A stretch of 64,000 nucleotides of DNA from Roseitranquillus sediminis (GCF_016918935.1 NZ_JAFFOB010000015.1:62001-126000), one strand, 5' to 3'; numbered from the stretch's first letter, positions 37,521 through 46,439 are shown. The notes: generated by a model not told the origin, from the sequence alone. Made by a program: numbers and translations.

Positions 37521-38027
37521 ATGAGCAAGAACAAGAACTCGGACTTCCGGCCGAACGACTATGTCGTCTACCCCGCGCACGGCGTGGGGCAGATCGTCTC
37601 GATCGAGACGCAGGACATCGCCGGCCTCACCTTGGAACTCTTCGTCATCTCGTTCGAGAAGGACAAGATGACGTTGCGCGTCCCCACGAACAAGGCCAGC
37701 GAGGTGGGCATGCGCTCGCTCTCGTCGCCTGACATCGTGTCGAAGGCGATGGCCACGCTCCGCAGCAAGGCGAAGGTCAAGAAGGCCATGTGGTCGCGCC
37801 GCGCGCAGGAGTACGAGCAGAAGATCAACTCCGGCGACCTGATCGCGATCGCGGAGGTCGTGCGCGACCTGCACCGCGCCGACGACCAGCGAGAGCAGAG
37901 CTATTCGGAGCGGCAGCTCTACGAGGCAGCGCTGGAGCGCTTGACGCGCGAGATCGCGGCCGTGAGCGGCGACGAGGATGCGGCGCAGCGTCAGGTGGGC
38001 GACGTGCTGCTCAGCCGCGCGGCCTGA
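37521..38027 (+). CDS. carD: CarD-family transcriptional regulator
   Basis: The 168-residue protein has the RNA-polymerase-interacting domain at about 8-68, FRPNDYVVYPAHGVGQIVSI followed by LELFVISFEKDKMTLRVP. The helical C-terminal domain includes MWSRRAQEYEQKINSGD and LYEAALERLTREIAAVSG. CarD proteins bind RNAP beta and stabilise the open complex, adjusting rRNA and stress transcription. The start at 37521 is chosen over 37503 because GAGGA lies at workable distance and MSKNK is the usual N-terminus. Confidence 0.93.
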   Translation: MSKNKNSDFRPNDYVVYPAHGVGQIVSIETQDIAGLTLELFVISFEKDKMTLRVPTNKASEVGMRSLSSPDIVSKAMATLRSKAKVKKAMWSRRAQEYEQKINSGDLIAIAEVVRDLHRADDQREQSYSERQLYEAALERLTREIAAVSGDEDAAQRQVGDVLLSRAA

Positions 38028-38075
38028 CCGGCCGCCGAAGGATGTCTTGGCCCGGCAGGGCTGCGAAGAACCTTC

Positions 38076-38107
38076 AGGGCGCCCGGCCATATGGCCGTGG
38101 CGCCCTT
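38076..38107. terminator. Long hairpin between carD and the convergent gene
   Basis: AGGGCGCC and GGCGCCCT enclose a second palindrome CGGCCATATGGCCG, giving an almost complete 32-nt stem. It is flanked by TT on the carD side and lies 14 bp from the stop of the convergent gene, so it can serve both strands. Confidence 0.6.
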
Positions 38108-38120
38108 AGCATGGTTGGCG

Positions 38121-39830
38121 TCAATTGGGCATGGCCAGTGTGACGGTCCGTCCGCCCTTGACGTAGTCCAGCCGGCTGGACGCGATGGAGGCGATGCGGC
38201 CGCCGTCGACGCTGTCACCCACCTTCACCTTGACGTAGCGCCCCGTCGGAAGGCGCAGCAGCGCCCTCCTGTTCGAAGCCGAGCCGTAGACGCCGATCAG
38301 ATTGAGCCGGTTCAGCCGGATCGCGTTGGGCAGCGTCGCCTGGCGCGCAACCGACGCCTGCGTCGGGATGTTCGGTCGCACCGTTGGGTTCGGTACCGCA
38401 ACAGCCTGCCGTTCTGCCGGTGGCGGAGCGACGGCCGCCGGTGCGGTGCTCGCTGCAGCCTGCGACGCCTGCTCGCGCGCCTGCTGTGCCAGCGCCGCGA
38501 AATCGGTCCCGGCAGCCACGTTCGCCGCGACAACCGCAGAAAGATCCGGCCGAACCCGCGGCCGCGCCATCGGCTCCGCAGGAACGACGACGGCCACCGC
38601 CATCTCGGCGGGGCGCAGACGGGGACGCGTTCCCGGAAGCGCTTCGACAGGAGTTGTCACCTCGGCCACTTCCGGCTCGGGCTCCTTTCGCGTCGCCGCT
38701 TCGGGGCCGGGGCGCATCGGTGGGACGAGGGGCGGCGCGCCGGCATAGATCAAGGCACCGTCCGGCGTCAGCACGCCGTCCGGGGTGGCGACCACGAGAC
38801 CGCGGTCGTCGAACGTGTAGGTCGTGCCGAAAGTCGGTGGAAGCAGGACCGGCTGCGGCGCCACGTCCGCCATCACCAGCGGCTCGGCCAGCGCGATGGC
38901 GTCGTGGGCACCGGACCTCCCGTCGAAGTCCGGCAGGTAGATCTCGTCGGCGAAGTCAAAGTCCGGCGCGACCCATACGATCTCGTCCTCGCTGACCGCG
39001 CTCGGCTGCGCAGATGGAGGTGTCGCTGCGGGTTCCGGGGCGGCGGCGACGACCGTCCGCTTCGGTTCCGCGGATGGAACTTCGGCGATCGCCGGAGCCG
39101 CCGGTGCCTCCGCCTGGTGCGCCGTGTCCGCCGGCGCCGGCGTGGCGGCGGGACGCCCGCTCCAGGCGAAGACGCCCGCAGCGACCGCGACGGCGGCCAA
39201 TGCCGCGGCGAGCGGCAGCCGGCGCCGCCCCGCGGACCGTTCGAGCTTCGAACCGCGCGCGATCTCGCCTCGGGGCCGCTGCGGCACCTGGGGCAGGGGC
39301 GTCACGGCCGGCGGCTCGGGCTGCGGGTGCGCGGCGGCCGGTCGCAGGCTCCGAAAGGCGGGCGCCTCGCGGGGCGCGAGCTTGAAGTGCGGGACGCCGG
39401 GGAACTCTTCCGGCGCAGGCCGCGCGGCGAAGGATTGTCGGACGAAGCCGTGCTGATCAAGGAAGCTTTGCGCCTCGGCCAGCGTCTCGCGCGCCACCAC
39501 CGCGACGCGCGACGTGCCGCCGTCGAGCCTCACGTCCCAGATCAGGTCGCGCACGTCGTAGGACGTCGCGCCTTCGAGGCGTGTCGCAAGGGCGTGTTCC
39601 ACGCCTTCGCCCGCACCGGCGATGTCGAGGTAGAGGATCTGCGAGCGCGGGATCAGCGCATCGACCGGCAGCGGACCGTCGCGGCCCGCGGTGCGGCGAA
39701 GTTCGGCGAGGCGGGCGCGGAAGGAGGGGTCGTCCAGCCGGACCTCTCCCAGGCTCTCGTCACCGAAGTCCGTCTGCGCGAGCAGGCGGACGCGATCCAG
39801 ACCCAGATCGAGCGCAAAATCGGCTCTCAT
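38121..39830 (-). CDS. Single-pass membrane protein with GspC/PilP-like C-terminus
   Basis: The 569-residue protein starts MRADFALDLGLDRVRLLAQT and has a cytoplasmic domain to about 200. A membrane helix follows (LPLAAALAAVAVAAGVFAWS, about 215-234), then long Pro/Ala-rich linkers. The compact C-terminal domain has LNLIGVYGSASNRRALLRLP and GRYVKVKVGDSVDGGRIASI. That domain resembles the homology region of GspC/PilP, in which a periplasmic beta module binds the secretin. No other secretion genes are nearby, so the role is open. Homologues are often misannotated because of the low-complexity linker. Confidence 0.6.
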   Translation of the reverse strand: MRADFALDLGLDRVRLLAQTDFGDESLGEVRLDDPSFRARLAELRRTAGRDGPLPVDALIPRSQILYLDIAGAGEGVEHALATRLEGATSYDVRDLIWDVRLDGGTSRVAVVARETLAEAQSFLDQHGFVRQSFAARPAPEEFPGVPHFKLAPREAPAFRSLRPAAAHPQPEPPAVTPLPQVPQRPRGEIARGSKLERSAGRRRLPLAAALAAVAVAAGVFAWSGRPAATPAPADTAHQAEAPAAPAIAEVPSAEPKRTVVAAAPEPAATPPSAQPSAVSEDEIVWVAPDFDFADEIYLPDFDGRSGAHDAIALAEPLVMADVAPQPVLLPPTFGTTYTFDDRGLVVATPDGVLTPDGALIYAGAPPLVPPMRPGPEAATRKEPEPEVAEVTTPVEALPGTRPRLRPAEMAVAVVVPAEPMARPRVRPDLSAVVAANVAAGTDFAALAQQAREQASQAAASTAPAAVAPPPAERQAVAVPNPTVRPNIPTQASVARQATLPNAIRLNRLNLIGVYGSASNRRALLRLPTGRYVKVKVGDSVDGGRIASIASSRLDYVKGGRTVTLAMPN

Positions 39831-39980
39831 GAACGAAGACCTACCATGAGCGTCGTTCCCTTCGCACAGCGTGTTCTCCCGCGCGCAGACTAGGGCAGCT
39901 TCTTGCCGAAACCTAGTCCTCTCCGTAACCTCGGCCGGCGTCGCGGCCAGTCGGCCGCCGGTCCGGGGAGGTAGTCGAAG

Positions 39981-40679
39981 GTGGTGAAGATGCGATTTAT
40001 GCCGGTTGTGCTGGCGGTTCTGCTGAGCGGTGCAGTGCAGGCGCAGGAGGCGCCGTCGCTGACGGTGCAGGGCGAGGGGCAGGTCGCCGCGGTGCCCGAC
40101 CTCGCGACGCTGAGCGTCGGCGTGACCACCCAGGCGGGGACGGCAGGCGAGGCGCTGGAGCGGAACTCGCAGGCAATGGCGGCGGTCCTGGAGCGGCTGC
40201 GTCAGGAGGGGGTCGAGGATCGCGACCTGCAGACCGACGTGCTGTCGCTCTCGCCCCGCTACGCGGACCGGCCGGCGCCTGACGGCGGGCACCCCGAGGT
40301 CATGGGATACGTCGCCGAAAACACTCTGCGCGTGCGGGTGCGGGATCTCGACCGGCTCGGTGCGGTTCTCGACGCCGTGGCGGACGAGGGAGCGAACACG
40401 TTCCGCGGCCTCAACTTCGGGATGCAGGAGCCGCAGCCGCTGCGCGACGAGGCCCTGCGCGAGGCGGTGGCCGACGCGACCCGCAAGGCGGAGCTGCTGG
40501 CGGACGAGGCGGGCGTCGCGCTTGGTGAAGTCCTGCGCCTCGACGCCGCCGAGCCGCAGCGCGGGCCGTTCCCGCAGGCGGAGATGCGCATGGCGATGGA
40601 CAGCGTCCCCGTCGCCCGGGGCGAGGTCGGCATCGAGGCGACGGTGACGATGGAGTTCGCGATCGGCGCCGCCGAATAG
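39981..40679 (+). CDS. SIMPL (DUF541) domain periplasmic protein
   Basis: The 232-residue protein has a signal peptide (1-21, ending VQA|QE). A SIMPL/DUF541 domain follows, showing SLTVQGEGQVAAVPDLATLS, VLSLSPRY, and DEALREAVADATRKAELLAD. Members are linked to oxidative stress or interleukin-receptor-like signalling in eukaryotes; the bacterial role is unclear. The start at 39981 or the ATG 9 nt later is possible. It converges on metY with 16 bp between stops. Confidence 0.85.
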   Translation: MVKMRFMPVVLAVLLSGAVQAQEAPSLTVQGEGQVAAVPDLATLSVGVTTQAGTAGEALERNSQAMAAVLERLRQEGVEDRDLQTDVLSLSPRYADRPAPDGGHPEVMGYVAENTLRVRVRDLDRLGAVLDAVADEGANTFRGLNFGMQEPQPLRDEALREAVADATRKAELLADEAGVALGEVLRLDAAEPQRGPFPQAEMRMAMDSVPVARGEVGIEATVTMEFAIGAAE

Positions 40680-40695
40680 CGGCGCCGTCGCGGGG

Positions 40696-41988
40696 TCAGG
40701 CGGTGGCCCTGGCCAGCGCCTGATCCAGATCGGCGATCAGATCGTCGGGATCCTCGATCCCGATCGAGAGTCGCACCAGCTCGGGCGCCGCGCCCGCGGC
40801 GCGCTGCTGGTTCTCGTCGAGCTGCCGGTGCGTGGTCGATGCGGAATGGATGATGAGCGACCGGGTGTCGCCGAGGTTCGCCACGTGGCTGAAGATCTCG
40901 ACCGCGTCGATCAGCTTGACGCACGCGTCGTACCCGCCCTTGACCGCGAAGGTGAAGAGCGCTCCGGCCCCCTTGGGACAGACGGTCGGCATGCGGCTCT
41001 TGTACGGCGAGCTGTCGAGGCCGGCATACGTCACGTAGTCGACGCGCGGATCGCTCTCCAGCCAAGTAGCCACCCGGACCGCATTCTCGACGTGCCGCGC
41101 CATCCGCAGGCTCAGCGTCTCGATCCCCATCAGCGTGTAGTGCGCCGCCTGCGGGTTCAGCGTCATGCCGAGGTCGCGCAGCCCGATGGCGATGCTGTGG
41201 AAGGTGAAGGCGAGCGGGCCGAAGGTCTCGTGGAACTTGAGCCCGTGATAGGCCGGTTCCGGCTCGCTGAGCGACGGGTACTTGCCCGAGGCCGACCAGT
41301 CGAACGTGCCGCTGTCGACGAGGACGCCGCCGGTCACGGTGCCGTTGCCGGTCAGGTACTTGGTGGCCGAGTGCACCACCAGCGTCGCGCCGAGCTCGAT
41401 CGGGCGGCAGAGGTAGGGCGTGGCCGAAGTGTTGTCGACGATGAGCGGCAGGCCGGCCGCGTCGGCGATCGCCGCGATGGCGGGGATGTCGGTGATGTAG
41501 CCGCCCGGATTCGCGATCGACTCGCAGAAGATTGCGCGGGTGTCGTCGTCGATGGCGGCGCGCACCGCGTCCTCGTCGTCGAAGTCGACGAACCTCGCGG
41601 ACCAGCCGAAGCGCTTGATCGTCTGGGTAAACTGGGTGACCGTGCCGCCGTAGAGGCGGGTCGAGACGACGATGTTGCGCCCCGGCGCCATCAGCGGGAA
41701 GAGCGCCATGATCTGAGCCGCGTGACCCGACGAGCAGCAGACGGCGCCCGCGCCGCCCTCCAGCGCCGCGACACGCTCCGCCAGCGCCTGCACCGTTGGG
41801 TTGGTCAGGCGCGAATAGATGAAGCCCACTTCCTGCAGGTTAAAGAGCGCCGCGGCATGGTCGGCGTCGCGGAAGACATAAGCGGTGGTCTGGTAGATCG
41901 GCGTCTGGCGCGCACCGGTCGCGGAATCCGGCTTCGCGCCCGCGTGGATCTGCAGTGTGTCGAAGCCGTAGCTCGGGCCGTCCGTCAT
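40696..41988 (-). CDS. metY: O-acetylhomoserine aminocarboxypropyltransferase
   Basis: The 430-residue fold-type I PLP enzyme of the Cys/Met metabolism family converts O-acetylhomoserine and sulfide to homocysteine. Typical segments are LQIHAGAKPDSATGARQTPI, YSRLTNPTVQALAERVAALE, and SATKYLTGNGTVTGG with the PLP lysine. The length matches MetY rather than shorter MetB/MetC. No SAM-II or other known riboswitch could be recognised in the 74-bp upstream gap. It follows the alanine symporter gene on the same strand. Confidence 0.93.
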   Translation of the reverse strand: MTDGPSYGFDTLQIHAGAKPDSATGARQTPIYQTTAYVFRDADHAAALFNLQEVGFIYSRLTNPTVQALAERVAALEGGAGAVCCSSGHAAQIMALFPLMAPGRNIVVSTRLYGGTVTQFTQTIKRFGWSARFVDFDDEDAVRAAIDDDTRAIFCESIANPGGYITDIPAIAAIADAAGLPLIVDNTSATPYLCRPIELGATLVVHSATKYLTGNGTVTGGVLVDSGTFDWSASGKYPSLSEPEPAYHGLKFHETFGPLAFTFHSIAIGLRDLGMTLNPQAAHYTLMGIETLSLRMARHVENAVRVATWLESDPRVDYVTYAGLDSSPYKSRMPTVCPKGAGALFTFAVKGGYDACVKLIDAVEIFSHVANLGDTRSLIIHSASTTHRQLDENQQRAAGAAPELVRLSIGIEDPDDLIADLDQALARATA

Positions 41989-42062
41989 GGCGCTCTCCCC
42001 TATGGATGTCGCGCCTGATTAGTCGACGGCCCGAGCACGGGCAATGCCGGTGGCGGACGACC

Positions 42063-43523
42063 CTATGCGGTGGCTGGCCGGGGCGCCGTGGCGGCGCGGC
42101 CGCCGACCGCCGCGTCCTCCCACGCCGTCGGGTCAATATCGTGACCCGTCCATGCCGCAGGGTCCAGCACCGGCTCGTCCGCCCCCGCGGCGAGCTGCGC
42201 GCGGTAGTCGTTCACGAGCCGCAGCGCGACCGGGAACAGCATCGCGATCGCCAGCAGGTTCACCAGCGCCAGCACGCCCATCAGCGGGTCCGAGAAGAAG
42301 AAGACCGCCGTTGCGGCCGGGGCCGCCGAGCCGAGGAACACGAGGCCGATGATGGCGATCCTGAGGATGTGGAACGCGGGGGGCGAGTGAGTGAAGACGC
42401 TGAGCGCGTTCTCGCCCAGATAGTAGTTGTAGATGATCGAGCTGAACGCGAAGAGCAGCACCGCGATCGAGAGGAAATATTGGCTCCAATCGCCGACGTG
42501 GCTCACCAGCGACTGCTGCGTCAGGACCACGCCGTCGATGTCGGCGCCCGGGACGTAGACGTCGCCCAGCAGGATCATGAAGGCGGTGGCGCTGCAGATA
42601 ATCATCGTGTCGATGAAGACCGAGAGCGACTGCACGATGCCCTGGCTGACCGGGTGCGGTACGTAGGCGACCGCCGCGACGTTGGGCGCGCTGCCTAGAC
42701 CCGCCTCGTTGGAGAAGAGACCGCGGCGCAGCCCTTGCGCCACGGCCGCCCCCATGCCGCCGCCGACGGCCTCTTGGAAACCGAAGGCGTTGGCGAGGAT
42801 GGTGCCGATGACGCCAGGCAGTTCGGCGATGTTGATCAGGATGATGACGAGCGCCAACCCGATGTAGCCGATCGCCATGATCGGCACGATGACGTCTGCG
42901 GCCCGCGCAATGCGCCGGATGCCGCCATAGACGATGAATCCCGTCAGGACCGCCAGCGCCAGCCCCGTCCAGATCCGGCCGATCCCGAAGCTGTCCTGCA
43001 TCGCGCCAGCGACGGTGTTGCCCTGGAAGGCGTTGAAGCCGAGGGCGAAGGCGGCGATCAGGCAGATGGCGTAGAGGATGGCGAGCCAGCGAAACTTCTC
43101 GCCCAGCCCGTGGATGATGTAGCGCGCCGGCCCCCCCCGATAGGTGCCGTCACCCTCGGAGCGCTTGTAGAGCTGGGCCAGCGAACACTCGATCAGACTC
43201 GTGCACATGCCGACGAGGGCAATCGCCCACATCCAGAAGACGGCACCTGGTCCACCAAGCGTTATCGCGACGGCAACCCCTGCGATGTTGCCTCCGCCGA
43301 CCCTGCCGCCGACCGAGACGAGGAGCGCCTCGCGAGAGCTCACGTGCCCTTCCGCACCTTTCTCGTGGCCCTTGAGCACGCCCCACATCCGTCCGAAGAA
43401 GCGGAACTGGACGAAGCCGCTCGCGATCGTGAAGAAGCAGCCGAGGACGACGAGGAACGGGATCAGCGACCAGCCCCACGTCCAGTCTCCGATCCATCCG
43501 AAGAATACCTCGAGAAATCCCAT
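42063..43523 (-). CDS. Sodium:alanine (AGCS-family) symporter
   Basis: The 486-residue polytopic membrane protein has about ten helices and belongs to the alanine/glycine:cation symporter family. The signature VGGRVGGGNIAGVAVAITLG lies in the first third. FSNEAGLGSAPNVAAVA lies in the middle, a near-invariant motif of the family, and EVFFGWIGDWTWGWSLI opens the protein. ATG at 43523 is preferred; the frame continues upstream without a family match. Its substrate among Ala, Gly or Ser is not determined. Confidence 0.93.
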   Translation of the reverse strand: MGFLEVFFGWIGDWTWGWSLIPFLVVLGCFFTIASGFVQFRFFGRMWGVLKGHEKGAEGHVSSREALLVSVGGRVGGGNIAGVAVAITLGGPGAVFWMWAIALVGMCTSLIECSLAQLYKRSEGDGTYRGGPARYIIHGLGEKFRWLAILYAICLIAAFALGFNAFQGNTVAGAMQDSFGIGRIWTGLALAVLTGFIVYGGIRRIARAADVIVPIMAIGYIGLALVIILINIAELPGVIGTILANAFGFQEAVGGGMGAAVAQGLRRGLFSNEAGLGSAPNVAAVAYVPHPVSQGIVQSLSVFIDTMIICSATAFMILLGDVYVPGADIDGVVLTQQSLVSHVGDWSQYFLSIAVLLFAFSSIIYNYYLGENALSVFTHSPPAFHILRIAIIGLVFLGSAAPAATAVFFFSDPLMGVLALVNLLAIAMLFPVALRLVNDYRAQLAAGADEPVLDPAAWTGHDIDPTAWEDAAVGGRAATAPRPATA

Positions 43524-43775
43524 GCCGTTTCCCTCGCTGCGTTGCGCGCTGACGCCGGGACGCTCACGCGGCTGTCGTTCCCGCAAGTCTGGCCAAATTG
43601 CGCCGGATCGCAAAGAGAATGTTGCCGGCGCCTCGCGCGACGGTGGCGGCGCTCATCCGACGGCCGAGGCCGGCACATGACAACCGGGCCTGGCCGCGAT
43701 GCGTGCCGGACGTCCGGCCGGGCCGATGCGGAGCGACGCTTGGAACCCGCGCCCGGCGGCGGTGTTCGGGTCTCG

Positions 43776-44408
43776 ATGACTTCAATTGCATCTGAGAAGT
43801 CGCACCTGCTCGTCGCATCCGGGATAATCGCGCTGCTCGGTGCCGCGGCGCTCCTGATCGGCGTCGTCGTGGGCAGCATCTTCGTGCCGGACCATGACTG
43901 GGTGGCCGAGACCATCAGCGACCTCGGGGCGGGGCCGCTGGAGATCATCGTCGACATCGCGCTCTACGGTTACGCGGCGGGACTGATTTCCCTGTCGATC
44001 GGGGCCGCCCACGCGCATCTCGGGGATCGCTGGTGGTCCGTCGGGATCTTCTCCCTCGCCATCATCGCGGCGCTGGTGGTGATGGTCGGTGCGCGGAACG
44101 AGTACGGCGACTCTGACCGCGACGGGATCGTGATCCACATCTACCTCGTGTACCTGCTTGGCGTGCTCTTCGCGCTCGCCCCGCTCTCGATGGCCAAGGG
44201 TGCCGGCAGCGTCCACCTCGGCTACCGGCGGATCTTCCGTCTCTGCGGCGTCGCATGGGCGGTCGCGGCGCCGGTGTTCTTCTTCGTGCCGACCAGTGTC
44301 GACGGCGTCTACGAACGGCTTCTGGGAATGATCGCGCTGATTTGGACCTGCTCGCTGGCATGGCTGATCCTGCAGCGCGGGAGGGATGCCGCCGTGCGCG
44401 GGGTGTGA
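43776..44408 (+). CDS. DUF998-family membrane protein
   Basis: The 210-residue protein has six membrane segments and matches DUF998 proteins: LLVASGIIALLGAAALLIGV, WVAETISDLGAGP, the polar pattern ARNEYGDSDRDG, and IHIYLVYLLGVLFALAPLSM. Function is unknown; some distant relatives are ceramidase-like membrane hydrolases. The Shine-Dalgarno signal is weak. It stands between the divergent symporter and tRNA-Tyr. Confidence 0.75.
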   Translation: MTSIASEKSHLLVASGIIALLGAAALLIGVVVGSIFVPDHDWVAETISDLGAGPLEIIVDIALYGYAAGLISLSIGAAHAHLGDRWWSVGIFSLAIIAALVVMVGARNEYGDSDRDGIVIHIYLVYLLGVLFALAPLSMAKGAGSVHLGYRRIFRLCGVAWAVAAPVFFFVPTSVDGVYERLLGMIALIWTCSLAWLILQRGRDAAVRGV

Positions 44409-44446
44409 GCGCAGAGCAGCTCCGCACGCTTGCATTGTAAGGGTGA

Positions 44447-44530
44447 TGGTGGGCGACCCTGGAATCGAACCAGGCGTGGGTCTCCCCGGCGGAGTTACAG
44501 TCCGCTGCCGCACCTTGCAGCACGTCGCCC
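44447..44530 (-). tRNA. tRNA-Tyr (GUA)
   Basis: The reverse complement gives a class II tRNA with CCA encoded. Acceptor stem GGGCGAC/GTCGCCC, anticodon stem GCGGA/TCCGC with loop CTGTAAC (anticodon GTA), a long variable arm, and T arm TGGTTCGATTCCA are all present. Confidence 0.95.
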
Positions 44531-44620
44531 GACGCGCCGGCGGGGATACCGGCGCCTCCCGGAAGCGTCAAGGCGAAATCCGCTTGCCGCGCGGCGGGCC
44601 CGCGGGCATGGAAGGCCGCG

Positions 44621-45397
44621 ATGAAGAAACCGAAATGGGTCATCGACAAGGAGCGCGCGCGCCGCGCCGGCGCATCCGAGACCGTTTGGCTCTTCGGTCT
44701 CCACGCGGTGCGCGATGCGCTGCTGAACCCGCGGCGCGAGGCGCTGCGCCTCGTCGTCACGCGCAACGCGGCAGATCGCCTTGGCTCGGCTCTCGCGCAC
44801 GGTCCTGAAGCCGAGGTCAGAGACCCGCGGCGCTTCGACGTGCCTCTCGACGCCGGGTCCGTGCACCAGGGCGCTGCGCTCGAGGTGCGGCCGCTCGACT
44901 GGGGCGGTGTCGAGGAGGTGTGCGCGCCAGCGCCGGACGAGGCTCCGGTCCTCGTCCTGCTCGATCGCGTGACGGACCCTCACAACGTCGGCGCGGTCCT
45001 GAGATCTGCGGAGGTTTTTGGTGCACGTGCCGTGATTGCTCCGGCGCGCCATTCCGCGCCCGAGACCGGCGCGCTCGCCAAGGCGGCGTCGGGCGCCCTT
45101 GAACGGCAGCCGTATCTCCGGGTGAGAAACCTCGCGGACGAGATGCTGCGGCTGCGGGACCTGGGATACGCACTGGTCGGTCTCGTTGGCGAGGCGGATG
45201 CCGACCTGGGCGACGTGCTGCCGTCGGGACCCGTAGCGATCGCGCTCGGGGCCGAGGGGCCGGGGCTTCGGGAGAAGACGCGGGAGACCTGCGGTTGTCT
45301 CGCGCGTATCCGCGCAGCGGGCGAGTTCGGCTCGCTCAACGTGTCCAACGCGGCAGCGGTTGCGCTCTATGCGGCGTCTCGACGCCGAGCGGACTGA
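44621..45397 (+). CDS. rlmB: 23S rRNA (guanosine-2-prime-O-)-methyltransferase RlmB (TrmH family)
   Basis: The 258-residue SPOUT methyltransferase has an N-terminal substrate-binding domain with VWLFGLHAVRDALLNPRRE. The three SpoU motifs follow: LLDRVTDPHNVGAVLRSAEV, AIALGAEGPGLREKT and GSLNVSNAAAVALYA. It methylates G2251 of 23S rRNA in the model family, though paralogues act on tRNA. Adjacent tRNA-Tyr is transcribed from the opposite strand. Confidence 0.92.
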   Translation: MKKPKWVIDKERARRAGASETVWLFGLHAVRDALLNPRREALRLVVTRNAADRLGSALAHGPEAEVRDPRRFDVPLDAGSVHQGAALEVRPLDWGGVEEVCAPAPDEAPVLVLLDRVTDPHNVGAVLRSAEVFGARAVIAPARHSAPETGALAKAASGALERQPYLRVRNLADEMLRLRDLGYALVGLVGEADADLGDVLPSGPVAIALGAEGPGLREKTRETCGCLARIRAAGEFGSLNVSNAAAVALYAASRRRAD

Positions 45398-45438
45398 GCC
45401 ACTCGAAAGTCGCGCTCGCAGGACCTAAGTTGCCGCCG

Positions 45439-45705
45439 ATGCCCGACGTCAAGATCGCCACCTGCTGCTATTGCGGCACGCGCGCCGCGCTCACGCTCAA
45501 GGGGCGCGAGCGGCATGAACTCGCCTGCGCCTCCTGCGGTGCGCCGCTCCACGCGATGAAGCGGCTCAAGGCCAGGCAAGCGCCCGTCGCGCGGCGCGAG
45601 ATCCCGCACCAGCCGTTGCCGCGCCGACCGAAACGACGGAAGAAGTCGATCAAGCACCGCCTCTTCGCCAAGGCGCTCGACACGATCGAGGACATCTTCG
45701 ACTGA
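45439..45705 (+). CDS. Small zinc-ribbon protein
   Basis: The 88-residue protein has two CxxC knuckles, CCYCGTRAALTL near 9-20 and CASCGAPLHA near 31-40, which would bind one zinc ion. A strongly basic stretch (PRRPKRRKKSIKHRLF) follows and an acidic end (DTIEDIFD). This suggests nucleic-acid or protein binding. No family is recognised with confidence. The start has only a distant AGGA. It follows rlmB after 41 bp. Confidence 0.6.
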   Translation: MPDVKIATCCYCGTRAALTLKGRERHELACASCGAPLHAMKRLKARQAPVARREIPHQPLPRRPKRRKKSIKHRLFAKALDTIEDIFD

Positions 45706-45799
45706 AGGCTCACGCGGCTTCACGCATTCGTGCCGGGTCTTCCAAGTGGCGGCGGTGGAGCGCACCTTCGCCGGGTCTCACGCTACCACGAATCGTCTC

Positions 45800-46249
45800 A
45801 TGCTCTGCCGCCGCACCTTGCTCCTGTCGTCACTCGCGATGCCGGTCGTCGCCGCGCTTCCGGTCGAAGCGGGGCACCCGCCGATCTTCGCCGAGCACGG
45901 AATTGCCATCCGTGGCGCCGATCCCGTCGCCTACTTTACCGCAGGCGGACCTGTTGCCGGCCAGATCAGTCAAGGCGTCCAGTGGGATGGGGCGGTCTGG
46001 CTCTTTGCATCGTCGGAGAACAGGGAGCGGTTCGAGGCCAACCCGACGGCCTACGCGCCGCGCTACGGCGGCTACTGTGCCTTCGCCGTCAGCAGGGGAC
46101 ACACCGCGCCGATCGATCCGGGCGCCTGGACGATCCATGACGGCGCTCTCTACCTTAACAGGACCCTGCGAGAGCGCGCGCTCTTCAGGCGAGACATCGC
46201 GGGTAACATCAGGCGCGCGGACGACAACTGGCCGGACGTCCTCGGCTGA
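45800..46249 (+). CDS. Exported YHS-domain protein
   Basis: The 149-residue protein has a twin-arginine-like signal peptide (CRRTLLLSSLAM, cleavage near 26). A YHS domain of about 45 residues follows, GIAIRGADPVAYFTAGGPVA, with WLFASSENRERFEANPTAYA and PRYGGYCAFAVSRG. YHS domains bind metal, often copper or iron, through Cys and other residues. A copper-related or redox role is therefore suggested but not shown. ATG at 45800 is chosen because it starts the signal peptide. Confidence 0.78.
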   Translation: MLCRRTLLLSSLAMPVVAALPVEAGHPPIFAEHGIAIRGADPVAYFTAGGPVAGQISQGVQWDGAVWLFASSENRERFEANPTAYAPRYGGYCAFAVSRGHTAPIDPGAWTIHDGALYLNRTLRERALFRRDIAGNIRRADDNWPDVLG

Positions 46250-46284
46250 TCGCGGACATTTCACGTTTTCGCGCTATAGGCTGA

Positions 46285-46403
46285 AAAACTCAGTCCTTTC
46301 TCCTATCTTTCCCGTTACGGGGCATCGGTTTGGAACACCCTTGTCCCTATCACTGTCCCTCGTTCCGTGACTGGCGCCCGAGCATTGCTTCGGGCGCCTT
46401 TTT
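46285..46403 (+). ncRNA. Candidate small RNA or 5-prime leader ending in an intrinsic terminator
   Basis: The 190-bp gap between the YHS and CoA-binding genes has no ORF. It ends in a strong intrinsic terminator. The segment before it is CU-rich (CTTTCTCC, TCTTTCCC, GTCCCT), a composition often seen in small RNAs that pair with ribosome-binding sites. A TATAGG at about 46274-46279 could be a -10. Boundaries are only approximate. It could instead be the 3-prime UTR of the YHS gene. Confidence 0.35.
46373..46403 (+). terminator. Strong intrinsic terminator upstream of the CoA-binding gene
   Basis: GGCGCCCGA and TCGGGCGCC form a 9-bp perfect stem with an 8-nt loop, followed by TTTTT. It lies 124 bp after the YHS stop and 37 bp before the next start codon. 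Confidence 0.9.
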
Positions 46404-46439
46404 CTTCGACGGTCGCGGCGGGCGCAAAGAGGAAATGTC

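Noticed and set aside
37433-37732. Upstream ORF covering the carD leader
   Set aside because: It runs out of frame into carD without a supported start or product. The hairpin explains the conserved-looking sequence better.
41989-42062. SAM-responsive riboswitch before metY
   Set aside because: The 74-bp gap shows no known SAM-II, SAM/SAH or SAM-V core that I can recognise.
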